Positions 50,420 to 58,485 are shown, numbered from the stretch's first letter. The stretch: 64,000 bases of DNA from an uncultured Porphyromonadaceae bacterium (GCA_946414395.1 CAMKOE010000001.1:1-64000), one strand, 5' to 3'. Program-made: numbers and translations. The notes: a model not told the origin generated them from the letters alone.

Positions 50420-52486
50420 TTACTTGATTTTCAATTTCAATCCGATGACAAGCATGCGGCCTGGTGAATAGAGGGCATACTTGCGATTGGAAGAGTCGAT
50501 GCGGCGGTCAACCTTGTTGAAAATGTTGTCCACACCGATGCTCGGCTCCAGGAACAAGTGCTTCAAGCCGTCAAACGAGTGCCTGGTGTTGATGTTCCAG
50601 ATGCCGTAACCCGGGGCATCCTCATAGTCGGGATAGTAGGTCTTGGATTGCACGCGGCCGTTGATGTTCACATTCAGGCCATAGTTGCCCCAACTGTGGT
50701 AATAGTTGGCGGCTACTGTTGCGGCATGGCGGATGCTTCGCTCGAGCGCCGTCCATTGCTCGCCGGTGCACGTGCGGGCATAGGTGTAAACATAGTTGGC
50801 CGACAGGTTGAAGCCCGTGAACAGGTTGGCCGACACGCCCGCCTGCACGCCCTTGACGTCGCCCTTGTCGCTGTTCTTGTAGCGTGAGTAGCGCTCAAGT
50901 TGCTGGGCTTGGTCGGTGGTCATCTCGGGGAACTCGCTCTGGAGCATGGCCAGCGAGGCGGCATCCACGTCGATATTCTGCCTGATGACCATGTCGTTGA
51001 TGCGGTTGAGGAAGCCCGTCACGCTCACGGCAATCAAGTTGCTGCGATACTCGGCATTGAGCGAGAAGTAGTTGCTCTTTTCGGGCTTGAGGTCCTTGTT
51101 GCCGAAGATGATTTGGGCTTTACCACGGTTCACCGAGAAGTAGTGGTAGTACAACTCGTCGAGACCCGGGGCGCGGAAACCGGCCGAATAGGTGGCACGC
51201 AGGCGGAAGTTGCCTGGAGCATACATCAGCGTGGCCTTGGGCGTAAGATGCCAGTTGAAGGTCTCGTGGTAGGTCAATCGCAGGCCCACCGTTGCCGTCA
51301 AGCGGTTGAAAAACAGCATCTCGTGCTGTGCAAAGGCGGCTGCGGTGTAGGCGTTCTGATTGATGTTACCCGAGGTGGCCGTCAGGTAATCCTTGCGCCA
51401 GTCGGCACCGAAGATAGTTGTCGAATTCCTCATCAGGCCGAGGATGGCCTTCAATTGGGCTTCCATCGAGCGCTGCTTCTTGGATTGCACATAATCGTCG
51501 ATGGCATAGGCCTTGGTCACGACGTCATATTGCTTGCCATAGCGGAATCGGTCCACCGTGAAGTCGGCCTGCAGCGAGTTGCGGCTGGTGAACTTGTAGA
51601 TACCGCCCACATTCCAGCGCAGGCCCTTGTAGCGCATCTCATAGTCGGTGCCGCCCTTGATGTCCTTGCGGGTGTTGGGACGGTCGGTGATTTTGTAGGA
51701 GTAGTCGATACCGACATTCAACGCCAGGTGCTCATTGGGGGCATAGGTGAACTTCTGGCCCACCAGATTTGAGCGATACCCCGTGAAGAAGGGCGCTATG
51801 GTGGGCTGGGTCTCGGTCTCCGATCCTTTCACATATTCCACATCGTTGATGCGGTAACTGTCGGCCCTGTCACGTGAGAAAGATGTGTAGGAACCAAAGC
51901 CGTTCTTGAAGATATCCAGGGCGATATTCTCGGTCAACTGGCCGTGCCCCGACACGCGGGTGTCGCTGGTAAGGCTCACCAGGTCGCGGGTGGGCTGGTC
52001 GGTGATGATGTTGATCACACCGGCGATGGCGTCCGAGCCATAGAGCGACGATGCGGCACCATCGAGTACCTCGATGCGTTTCACGCGTGCCATGTTGATG
52101 CGGTTGAGATCGACATTGTTGGAAATGTCGCCTGTCAACTTCTGGCCGTTGATGAGAATGAGAATGTACTTGTTACCCAGTCCGTTGAGGCGCAGGAAGG
52201 TGCCCATCGAGTTGGGTGACATGGACACTTGGGGCATCATGCGGGTCAAGGCACCATCAAGGGTGGTGATGCCTTGCTCCTTGATTTCCTGACTGCTGAG
52301 TACATGGACGGGAGTGGCGGTGGATTTCAGTCGCTGGTGATGGCCCGAACCGGTCACGACCACAGGATTTAAGGTATAGGAGCGGCTCATCATCGACGAG
52401 TCGCTGCGTTCCATCTTGTGGATTTGGGAAACAGCGGCACCCCATGTGAGGAGTGCCACTGCTGTTAATATAAGTTTTTTAGACAT
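50420..52486 (-). CDS. BtuB-like TonB-dependent outer-membrane receptor (second in operon)
   Basis: Outer-membrane receptor of 688 residues. A signal peptide (1-~20) precedes a plug with NPVVVTGSGHHQRLKSTATPVHVLSSQEI, LNGLGNKYILILINGQKL and RIEVLDGAASSLYGSDAIAGVINIITD, which resembles BtuB/colicin-I-type receptors, not SusC. A ~22-strand barrel with two long aromatic-rich loops follows, ending in an aromatic-basic strand (MLVIGLKLKIK). There is no carboxypeptidase-like extension. Placement in a cobalamin-riboswitch operon beside CbiK and a second receptor argues for corrinoid or metal-chelate uptake; the ligand is not readable. Confidence 0.86.
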   Translation of the reverse strand: MSKKLILTAVALLTWGAAVSQIHKMERSDSSMMSRSYTLNPVVVTGSGHHQRLKSTATPVHVLSSQEIKEQGITTLDGALTRMMPQVSMSPNSMGTFLRLNGLGNKYILILINGQKLTGDISNNVDLNRINMARVKRIEVLDGAASSLYGSDAIAGVINIITDQPTRDLVSLTSDTRVSGHGQLTENIALDIFKNGFGSYTSFSRDRADSYRINDVEYVKGSETETQPTIAPFFTGYRSNLVGQKFTYAPNEHLALNVGIDYSYKITDRPNTRKDIKGGTDYEMRYKGLRWNVGGIYKFTSRNSLQADFTVDRFRYGKQYDVVTKAYAIDDYVQSKKQRSMEAQLKAILGLMRNSTTIFGADWRKDYLTATSGNINQNAYTAAAFAQHEMLFFNRLTATVGLRLTYHETFNWHLTPKATLMYAPGNFRLRATYSAGFRAPGLDELYYHYFSVNRGKAQIIFGNKDLKPEKSNYFSLNAEYRSNLIAVSVTGFLNRINDMVIRQNIDVDAASLAMLQSEFPEMTTDQAQQLERYSRYKNSDKGDVKGVQAGVSANLFTGFNLSANYVYTYARTCTGEQWTALERSIRHAATVAANYYHSWGNYGLNVNINGRVQSKTYYPDYEDAPGYGIWNINTRHSFDGLKHLFLEPSIGVDNIFNKVDRRIDSSNRKYALYSPGRMLVIGLKLKIK

Positions 52487-52500
52487 TTAGTTCTGAGGGA

Positions 52501-53601
52501 TTACTCGGGATTCTTGCTGTGATAGAAGTCGAGGGGCTCCCCGTTGATGGCGTCCTTGGTGTGGTTCATCCACACTTGACGGATGGTGGGGAGTTCCAGC
52601 AGACCCTTCTCGATCATGGTCGAGTTGTTGCACTCATAGCCCATGTGGTGGAAGTACATCTTCCAGGAGGTGTCCTCAACCTCACCCTCGTCGTTGTAGG
52701 TGAACTTCTCGCCGTCCCAGTTGTCGTCATCGTCACCAGCCATGTCGTTGTGGCCGTGGTCACCGTCGATCGACATCAGCGGGTGGCAATATACCTTACC
52801 GCTGGTGATGCCAGCAACCATCATGCGGGTGTGGACGTTAGTCTTGAAGTTACCGATCATGTCAACAGTGCCCACAAAGTAGTTCTGACTGTACTGCTGC
52901 AGGGCCTCCTCAAGTTGGGTGTAGCGGATGTTGGCCTTGTAGGTGTCATAGTTGTCGGGGTTACCGTGGCCCATAAAGGCAACAACGCCCTCGCTGGCCT
53001 TGTCTTTGTAGAGTTTGTTCAACTCGCTGGCAACCAGATTCACATCGGCGTCGCGGTCCTGCAACAGGGGCACACCCAGTTTCAGGGTCACGCTGGCCAG
53101 GTAGTGGTCATCGATGTCACCGTTGGAGTTGTTGGCAAAGTCCTTGATGTAGTTGATCACGCGGGTGTATTCCTCACCGGGAATCACCTGCAGCGATTGA
53201 ACAACGATTTCGCTGTAGCGCACGCCATCCTGGGCAAATGCATTGAGCCAGAAGGGGGGAGCATAGAAGTTGCGGGGATCCACGTTCTCGCCGGCTGCTG
53301 CGCGGTTGATGCAGATGGCTGATGAGAATGACAGGAACACGTCATAGCCGGGGAATGCCTGCTTGTAGGCCTCTACGGTGGCGTCAAACGCGTTGTAGGC
53401 CTGCTCCCAGGTCGAACCGAAGGCCACCAGCAGAATGACCTTGGAGTTCTTCTTCTGGGACTTAACAGTCTCGTTAACGGCTTTCTGGTAAACGGTGTAG
53501 TTGTTCTCGATGGGATCGTTCTTGTCGTCGTTGCAAGAGGTGAAACCCATGGTCAGACAGATTGCCAGCATGGCAATCAATAATGATTTAATCTTCATCA
53601 T
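52501..53601 (-). CDS. cbiK: Exported lipoprotein CbiK-type cobaltochelatase
   Basis: CbiK-family chelatase, which inserts cobalt into sirohydrochlorin, but with a lipoprotein signal peptide (MGFTSC, C23), so it should sit in the periplasm or on the outer membrane. The 366 residues include VAFGSTWEQAYNAFD, a glutamate at 143/144 (VIPGEEY), H212 in AFMGHGNPDNY, and HPLMSIDGDHGHNDMAGD with H282. The last segment closely follows the conserved metal-site sequence of cytoplasmic CbiK. About 50 extra residues and an aspartate-rich insert (DMAGDDDDNWDG) are unusual. Exported CbiK may handle tetrapyrrole metal exchange or metal scavenging outside the cytoplasm; that is inference. It sits between two BtuB-like receptor genes. 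Confidence 0.88.
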   Translation of the reverse strand: MMKIKSLLIAMLAICLTMGFTSCNDDKNDPIENNYTVYQKAVNETVKSQKKNSKVILLVAFGSTWEQAYNAFDATVEAYKQAFPGYDVFLSFSSAICINRAAAGENVDPRNFYAPPFWLNAFAQDGVRYSEIVVQSLQVIPGEEYTRVINYIKDFANNSNGDIDDHYLASVTLKLGVPLLQDRDADVNLVASELNKLYKDKASEGVVAFMGHGNPDNYDTYKANIRYTQLEEALQQYSQNYFVGTVDMIGNFKTNVHTRMMVAGITSGKVYCHPLMSIDGDHGHNDMAGDDDDNWDGEKFTYNDEGEVEDTSWKMYFHHMGYECNNSTMIEKGLLELPTIRQVWMNHTKDAINGEPLDFYHSKNPE

Positions 53602-55741
53602 TGTTTTGGTGTTTTGAGTTAAAGTTAGACTTATATTTATTAGAAAGTTTCTTTCCTTGATTGAAGCGTATGGTCAGCGACACATATCCCGTGCGGCCCG
53701 GCGTGGTCGTGCCCAGGTGCAGGCCGTGAGGCGTGCGGTCGCAGTAGTTGAAGATGTTATCGACACCCGCCTCCACGCGCCAGACCGTTGACTTGAAGTG
53801 CCCCAGGTCGTGGCTGGTGGACAGGCGCCACGTCTGGTAGCCCTTGCCGTTGCCGTCGTCCTGGTAATAGCGGGTGCTTGACATGCGGCCGTAGATGCCC
53901 AGCCCCAAGCGGTAATCGGGCGAGAAGCGGTGCCCCCACGTGGCAAACCAGTTGCCCTTGTGGTGGGCAGTGCCGTCGATGGTGACCTCGTGCATCTTGT
54001 CGTGATTGGTGTCATACTGGTGGGCATCGGTGTCCAGGTAACTGTAGCCCAGGCCGAAAGAGAACTCGCGCCACTGGTAGTTGATGTTGACGTCAATACC
54101 CATGGTTCGGGCATCCTCGATGTTTTGGTACTGGCGGGTCTTGACAGGGTCATACTGGATGATGTATTCGTCAGGCGCCTGATAGTTGGGGATGGTCACC
54201 AGGGCAATCATGTCCTTGACCTTATTGTAATAGCCCGTGACGGTCACACTGAGTCCGCGCCAGCCATACTCGCCGCTTACCGAGAAGTAATTGCTCGATT
54301 GCGGCTTGAGGTCGGTATTGCCCAGGTAGAGGTAGGTGCCGCTCATCTGGCGCACGTAGCGGTAAAACAGTTCGCGGATGGCCGGGGTCTTGAATCCCTG
54401 GCTCCATGTGGCACGCAACCGCCATGGATTACCGATTTTCCACATGGCCGACACCTTGGGCGTCAGTTTGATGCCGAATTGCTCATTCTTGTTCAGGCGC
54501 AGGCCAGCCGTGATGTTGATGTTGTTGATGAGGCTGAATTCGTCCTGCAAGTAGGCCGCTGCCGTCCAGTCGCTCGCCTTGCCGCCCTTGACTCGCGTCG
54601 GGGCCTTCAACCAGTCGTAGCGGTATTCCAGACCGGCGCTCAAGCGATTCTCCATCGGCAGCGAGAACACGCCCTTGAGCGTGGCCATGGTGCGCTGCTG
54701 GTCGCTCTGCAACTCCTTCTGGTCAGGCAGATACGGGAAATAGGGGTAATAGGGCGTGCCGGCGCTTTTCTCGTAGTCCTCGACCAGCGTCGTGGCAGTA
54801 TAGTAGTAATAATAGGCGTGACGGTTCCAGTCCACATCCAGCGAGATGAAATCTGTCTTGTTGCGCTGCCATTTGCCGCCCACGGCTGCCGAGCCGTTAT
54901 GATACTCCATGTCCCATGTCTTGACATCATAGTGTGGATGGCGGCCGCTCACGCGGTAGATGCGTTTCCAGTACAACGTGCCGTCGGCATACAGTTCCAC
55001 GTCCTTGACGGGACGGTAGGTCAGCCGCTCGGCCACCTGCCAGTTGGTGTGGCGGTTCACGGTCTTGTTGCGCGAGTCGGTAATCGGCGGCTCGGAGCCC
55101 TCGGTGTGTTCTACCGCGGTGTTCTGCCAGCCGTCGCTGTGCTGCAACTGGAAATTGGTGTAGGAACTGAACTTGCCGTAGTTCAGCGCCAACCCGTTGT
55201 GCTGACGCACGTCGCCATAACTGCCCACGCGGGTCGTGTTCTCGACGAGCACACCCTGGTCACGGTGCTTGCGGGTGATGATGTTGACAACACCGGCGAT
55301 GGCGTCGCTGCCATACAGCGCGCTCGACGCACCCTTCACAATCTCGATTTTCTCGATATTCTGCGGGTCGATCAACGCCAGGTCATTCTGTCCGCCCACA
55401 TCGCCGTGAATGCGCTTGCCGTCGATAAGAACAAGGATATATCCGTTGCCCAGTCCTCCCAGTTGCATCTGCGAGCCCATGTCATCCTCGCCAAAGGCAA
55501 ACGACGCCGTGAGGCCACTCAGGATGTCCTCGATGCTCTTGCCAGAATAATTCTGAAGCATCTTGCTGGTGATGACTTCGGTCTGTACGGGCGCGTCCTT
55601 CAACAGGTGCTGCGTTCCAGTACCTGTAACTACTACCTCTGGCAGACTGTCCTGTCGCCAGACCTCACTTTGTGCATTGACAGCAACAACCGCACACCAT
55701 GCCAGCACCATTGCTGCTGTCAGTCTTTTTTTTCTTCTCAT
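53588..55741 (-). CDS. btuB: BtuB-like TonB-dependent outer-membrane receptor (first in operon)
   Basis: Outer-membrane receptor of 717 residues, the first gene behind the cobalamin riboswitch. A signal peptide (1-~23) precedes a plug with LPEVVVTGTGTQHLLKDAPVQTEVITSKML, GGLGNGYILVLIDGKRIHGDVGG and KIEIVKGASSALYGSDAIAGVVNIITR. A long barrel follows, ending in an aromatic strand (GYVSLTIRFNQGKK) plus a short polar tail. The stop overlaps the CbiK start region by 14 bp. Riboswitch control is the strongest evidence for cobalamin or cobamide uptake. The protein differs clearly from the second receptor, so the two may take different ligands. Confidence 0.88.
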   Translation of the reverse strand: MRRKKRLTAAMVLAWCAVVAVNAQSEVWRQDSLPEVVVTGTGTQHLLKDAPVQTEVITSKMLQNYSGKSIEDILSGLTASFAFGEDDMGSQMQLGGLGNGYILVLIDGKRIHGDVGGQNDLALIDPQNIEKIEIVKGASSALYGSDAIAGVVNIITRKHRDQGVLVENTTRVGSYGDVRQHNGLALNYGKFSSYTNFQLQHSDGWQNTAVEHTEGSEPPITDSRNKTVNRHTNWQVAERLTYRPVKDVELYADGTLYWKRIYRVSGRHPHYDVKTWDMEYHNGSAAVGGKWQRNKTDFISLDVDWNRHAYYYYYTATTLVEDYEKSAGTPYYPYFPYLPDQKELQSDQQRTMATLKGVFSLPMENRLSAGLEYRYDWLKAPTRVKGGKASDWTAAAYLQDEFSLINNINITAGLRLNKNEQFGIKLTPKVSAMWKIGNPWRLRATWSQGFKTPAIRELFYRYVRQMSGTYLYLGNTDLKPQSSNYFSVSGEYGWRGLSVTVTGYYNKVKDMIALVTIPNYQAPDEYIIQYDPVKTRQYQNIEDARTMGIDVNINYQWREFSFGLGYSYLDTDAHQYDTNHDKMHEVTIDGTAHHKGNWFATWGHRFSPDYRLGLGIYGRMSSTRYYQDDGNGKGYQTWRLSTSHDLGHFKSTVWRVEAGVDNIFNYCDRTPHGLHLGTTTPGRTGYVSLTIRFNQGKKLSNKYKSNFNSKHQNNDED

Positions 55742-55796
55742 GTCTGCATTCCGTCACACCTGTTCCTGGGTGAGCGTACTTAATGGTTACTAAACC

Positions 55797-55978
55797 TTAT
55801 GGCAGGTCTTCTGACTCTCCCCGGCTTGTCTCACCTTCCCAGCCTGTATTTGTGTTGAGGCCAGTGGTCGTTTGAGGGACAAACCATCTGTCATGGGGAT
55901 TACAGCAGCAGGTACTGTTCCGGATTTTCACCGGATTCCCTTTCATCTAGTGTGGCCCGTGGCCACCTGATTACCATA
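55797..55978 (-). promoter_or_regulatory. Cobalamin riboswitch
   Basis: Read on the complement, the region has the conserved core of the cobalamin aptamer: GGGAATCCGGTGAAAATCCGG, ACAGTACCTGCTGCTGTAA, CCACTGG, GGGAAGGTGAG, and the B12 box AGTCAGAAGACCTGCC, whose complement is at 55801-55816. It lies in the leader of the btuB-cbiK-btuB-cbi operon. No T-run terminator follows; a CACC/GGTG hairpin close to the start codon suggests control of translation initiation. It should repress the operon when cobalamin is plentiful. Confidence 0.95.
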
Positions 55979-55988
55979 AAAAGCGCCG

Positions 55989-56018
55989 CAAAGGTACTAC
56001 TTTTTTTTATCATGGCAA
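55989..56018 (-). promoter_or_regulatory. Promoter of the riboswitch-controlled cobalamin operon
   Basis: On the complement, TTG (56016-56018), 19 nt, TACCTTTG (55989-55996), directly before the riboswitch. Confidence 0.62.
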
Positions 56019-56286
56019 CACCTTAACCCAAAAAAACACAAAATGATGCCACGTTTTGGCCATGAAGAATAATCATGGTACAACAGGAAGCGGCATTGTG
56101 GCGCCAAACTATCCATTACTTTAGGCCTATTGGTCATTTTGCAGGATTGAAATTGGGCGGCGTCAAGCGATAGACCTCCTCGATAGAACGGCAATCTGTA
56201 GCAGGTGGTTACAATGCAACGATGAGCATCGGGAGGCACGGTGAAGAAGATGTACAGGAAAAAAATCCTCATCATTTGAAAAACTG
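56019..56286. other. Intergenic region upstream of the riboswitch operon
   Basis: Divergent spacer. A 98-codon open frame on the complement crosses the operon promoter and has no recognisable features, so I regard it as non-coding. Nothing else is supported. Confidence 0.4.
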
Positions 56287-56317
56287 TTGCCATTTTCAGC
56301 GTAAATGTTTATCTTTG
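56287..56317 (+). promoter_or_regulatory. Promoter of the small secreted protein
   Basis: TTG (56287-56289), 20 nt, TATCTTTG (56310-56317). The start codon follows ~90 nt later. Confidence 0.55.
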
Positions 56318-56406
56318 CCATCACAATACCAGCCGAACGCGGCCTACAAGCCCAACTTCCGCACGCTCATCACAAGAATGATAGAAACCTAAAAAAGAAT
56401 AACGGT

Positions 56407-56775
56407 ATGAAACGATTGCTTTTTATCTCCCTCACATTGCTAATAACGTGTATAGCATCCTACGCCGAAGACACCTTTGAGGTTGAGCATATTTTTGAGC
56501 GGCAGGAATTGCCACAGGGCAGCAAGTGCCTTGACCAGTATGATAATGTCAAGGAGGTTAAATATGTCTTGATCCCGATCGAATTGGAAAAGGGAACGTA
56601 TGAGGCCGAAATCAAACGGATTGACAGTAACCTCTATGAACTGAAATTCGGGTATGACGATGTGATATACATCGAGACCAACTACTGCTACAAATATACA
56701 AGTTATGGCGATAAAGCCATCCTGATTGTGAACGACCAATACAGTTACAAGAAAGCAAAGGTAGTTTTCATGTAA
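56407..56775 (+). CDS. Small secreted protein of unknown function
   Basis: A 122-residue exported protein. A signal peptide (1-~20, MKRLLFISLTLLITCIASYA) precedes an acidic, tyrosine-rich beta-type domain with no family I recognise (for example ELKFGYDDVIYIETNYCYKYTSYGDK near the C-terminus). I chose the ATG at 56407 because the signal peptide starts there; upstream in-frame codons overlap the promoter. It is monocistronic. A perfect TGTCGAG/CTCGACA hairpin (56800-56816) follows within 25 nt of the stop codon but lacks a T run. Confidence 0.6.
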   Translation: MKRLLFISLTLLITCIASYAEDTFEVEHIFERQELPQGSKCLDQYDNVKEVKYVLIPIELEKGTYEAEIKRIDSNLYELKFGYDDVIYIETNYCYKYTSYGDKAILIVNDQYSYKKAKVVFM

Positions 56776-56862
56776 AGCGCCAGCACTATGCCGTTACCTT
56801 GTCGAGGCCCTCGACATCATGGCAGCCCCCATTATTTCGGGAGAACCAGATTGGATTTTTAA

Positions 56863-56910
56863 TAAAATAAAAACTGCTTAATTCGCTGTTTTATAGCCAA
56901 TTAAGCAGTT
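56863..56910 (-). terminator. Terminator beyond the distal tRNA-end repeat
   Basis: AACTGCTTAATT (56872-56883) pairs perfectly with AATTAAGCAGTT (56899-56910) around a 15-nt loop. On the complement it is followed by a T-rich run (TTTATTTTATT). It lies 4 nt beyond the repeated tRNA 3' end, where a tRNA terminator would be. Confidence 0.7.
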
Positions 56911-56914
56911 GTGG

Positions 56915-56929
56915 TTGTGGAGCATAGCG
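56915..56929. repeat. Distal copy of the tRNA-Ala 3' end (att-like direct repeat)
   Basis: TTGTGGAGCATAGCG is identical to 58178-58192, which covers the last 12 nt of tRNA-Ala plus 3 nt downstream. The two copies are in direct orientation 1263 bp apart and enclose the lipoprotein gene. Confidence 0.75.
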
Positions 56930-57126
56930 CTTTATGGAGCGATATGGATTGACACCCATAGGATTGATAATGTTCGGATTGTCAGTTGCTTAGATTAAGC
57001 TATCGATTCTATGTATATCGATGAATACCCCGTTATCCCGTAAAAGGGGGAAATCAATGTACCCCCCAAAAAGCGAGATAACCACCGAAAAAGTTGAGAT
57101 AATGAAATGTTTAGCAATATTTTTCA

Positions 57127-57134
57127 TACCTTTG
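57127..57134 (+). promoter_or_regulatory. -7 element before the islet lipoprotein
   Basis: TACCTTTG, 73 nt before the start codon at 57207. No well-spaced -33 TTG is visible. Confidence 0.38.
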
Positions 57135-57206
57135 CAATGCACAATGATATATAAACAAGAAATCACTTAATTAGAATTCATAATTTAATATTTTATGATT
57201 CACACA

Positions 57207-58124
57207 ATGAAAACAATTAATCTATTGATTTTATTATTGTCGTTTACTGTAGGGCTGGCATCTCTTACATCATGTAGTGATGATGGGCCTGAGCCTGTGG
57301 CCAAGGCTCCAGTCTTCAATATGAATGAAAGCTTCACAATCACCGCAACCTGCCCAAACAGTTACAAGGCATTTATTAACGGCGAGGAGAAAACACTGCC
57401 TTATTCAGTTACCCAAACTTATCAGCAACAGACCATTGTGGTGTCGGGTTACGGCTATGGCATCAATTTACAGAATAGTGATACGGTTGAGCAGACTTTC
57501 GAGGTACCTGCCATAGAAGATAATCATGAATATGTTGACTTAGAGTTGCCCAGCGGCACGCTGTGGGCTACGTGCAACGTCGGTGCCAGCAGCCCAGAAG
57601 AGTACGGCGACCACTTCGCCTGGGGCGAGACCTCTCCTAAGGATTACTACGACAGTAGCACCTACAAGTGGTGTTACTATGATAATAACGGGTATTGGCA
57701 GTTGACGAAATATGATTATTCGTCATTTCCGACTATTGAAGGAGACGGCAAGACCGAATTGGATCCCGAGGACGATGCGGCTTACGTCAATTGGAACCCG
57801 TATTGGCGCATGCCGACCAGTGACCAGATTGAAGAGTTGGTAAATTGCTGTTCTTGGCAGTGGACGCAGCGCAATGGCGTGAACGGTCAGTTGGGGACCG
57901 GGCAGAATGGCAACACCATCTTCTTGCCCGCCGCCGGCTACCGCTGGCGCGAGTCGCTCAGCAACGTGGGCTCGGTCGGTCGCTATTGGTCGCGCTCGCT
58001 CTGCTCGTACGACACCGCCGATGCCTACCTCCTGAACTTCTATTCGTTTAACGTGTACAACTGCTTCAACTTCAACCGCTTCAACGGTTTCGCAATACGT
58101 GCTGTACGCGTCTCGCAGAATTAG
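57207..58124 (+). CDS. Lipoprotein with C-terminal FISUMP / C-type-lectin-like variable domain
   Basis: Surface lipoprotein of 305 residues. The signal peptide ends LASLTSC (C23 when starting at MKTINLL; an ATG four codons earlier is also possible). A small beta domain (~30-105) is followed by a FISUMP/DUF1566-like domain: YVDLELPSGTLWATCNVGASSPEEYGDHFAWGE, WRMPTSDQIEELVNCCSW, IFLPAAGYRW, then YWSRSLCS and the end GFAIRAVRV. This fold is used as the variable, C-type-lectin-like domain of diversity-generating-retroelement targets. The last ~25 residues have Phe, Tyr, Cys and Asn, each encoded by a TTY, TAY, TGY or AAY codon, the set produced from AAC by adenine-directed mutation. No reverse transcriptase is in the window. 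It lies alone between tRNA-Ala end repeats. Confidence 0.72.
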   Translation: MKTINLLILLLSFTVGLASLTSCSDDGPEPVAKAPVFNMNESFTITATCPNSYKAFINGEEKTLPYSVTQTYQQQTIVVSGYGYGINLQNSDTVEQTFEVPAIEDNHEYVDLELPSGTLWATCNVGASSPEEYGDHFAWGETSPKDYYDSSTYKWCYYDNNGYWQLTKYDYSSFPTIEGDGKTELDPEDDAAYVNWNPYWRMPTSDQIEELVNCCSWQWTQRNGVNGQLGTGQNGNTIFLPAAGYRWRESLSNVGSVGRYWSRSLCSYDTADAYLLNFYSFNVYNCFNFNRFNGFAIRAVRVSQN

Positions 58125-58140
58125 CAACCAATGAAATAAA

Positions 58141-58171
58141 AAATAAGCGGCTGAAATTCAGTCGCTTATTT
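58141..58171. terminator. Bidirectional terminator between the islet lipoprotein and tRNA-Ala
   Basis: AAATAAGCG (58141-58149) pairs with CGCTTATTT (58163-58171), with an inner CTGA/TCAG stem and a 3-nt loop. It can end both the lipoprotein mRNA and, on the complement, the tRNA transcript. Confidence 0.75.
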
Positions 58172-58180
58172 GATGGATTG

Positions 58181-58253
58181 TGGAGCATAGCGGACTCGAA
58201 CCGCTTACCTCAACACTGCCAGTGTTGCGCTCTACCAGATGAGCTAATGCCCC
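58181..58253 (-). tRNA. tRNA-Ala (anticodon GGC)
   Basis: A complete 73-nt cloverleaf on the complement. The acceptor GGGGCAT pairs with ATGCTCC (one G-U). The D arm is GCTC/GAGC. The anticodon stem CAACA/TGTTG encloses CTGGCAG, giving anticodon GGC (codons GCC/GCU). The T arm AGCGG/CCGCT has loop TTCGAGT, and the discriminator is A. The CCA end is not encoded (the next bases are CAA). Promoter and terminator are present. The 3' 12 nt are duplicated at 56915-56926, suggesting use as an integration site. Confidence 0.96.
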
Positions 58254-58264
58254 AAATGCGACTG

Positions 58265-58295
58265 CAAAGGTAATACCATTTTTGGAACTGACAAA
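58265..58295 (-). promoter_or_regulatory. Promoter of tRNA-Ala
   Basis: On the complement, TTTG (58292-58295), 19 nt, TACCTTTG (58265-58272), ending 11 nt before the tRNA 5' end. Confidence 0.65.
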
Positions 58296-58477
58296 TTTTT
58301 TGGAGTGATTTTTTGAATTTTTTTTTGTTTTGATGATGATTAGGGCTTGGATTGATGGTGGGTGGTATGTGTGGCAGGTCTTGGGAGAGGATAGAGAAAA
58401 ATGGCAAAAGTCCACTTTTTGTGCCTGATTTCGCAAAATAATTCCGACTCAAGGTGCGGAAAATTCAAAAATAGTTG

Positions 58478-58485
58478 TACTTTTG
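58478..58485 (+). promoter_or_regulatory. -7 element before the coiled-coil/zapA unit
   Basis: TACTTTTG, 16 nt before the start codon at 58502. The -33 element is not obvious. Confidence 0.42.

Larger units (their letters stand above)
56776..57206. other. Intergenic region holding the distal islet boundary
   Basis: Contains a 7-bp perfect hairpin (56800-56816), a strong complement-strand terminator (56872-56910), a 15-bp copy of the tRNA-Ala 3' end (56915-56929), some 60 bp with degenerate tRNA-arm-like sequence, and a TACCTTTG box (57127-57134) before the lipoprotein gene. No ORF is supported. Confidence 0.5.

Noticed and set aside
53930-55783. Open frame of 617 codons opposite the first BtuB-like receptor
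   Set aside because: Antisense shadow of a verified receptor; runs into the riboswitch leader region and has no recognisable domain.
56930-57010. A second, complete tRNA next to the distal repeat
   Set aside because: A T-arm-like segment can be drawn, but no acceptor or anticodon stem pairs; at best a degenerate fragment.
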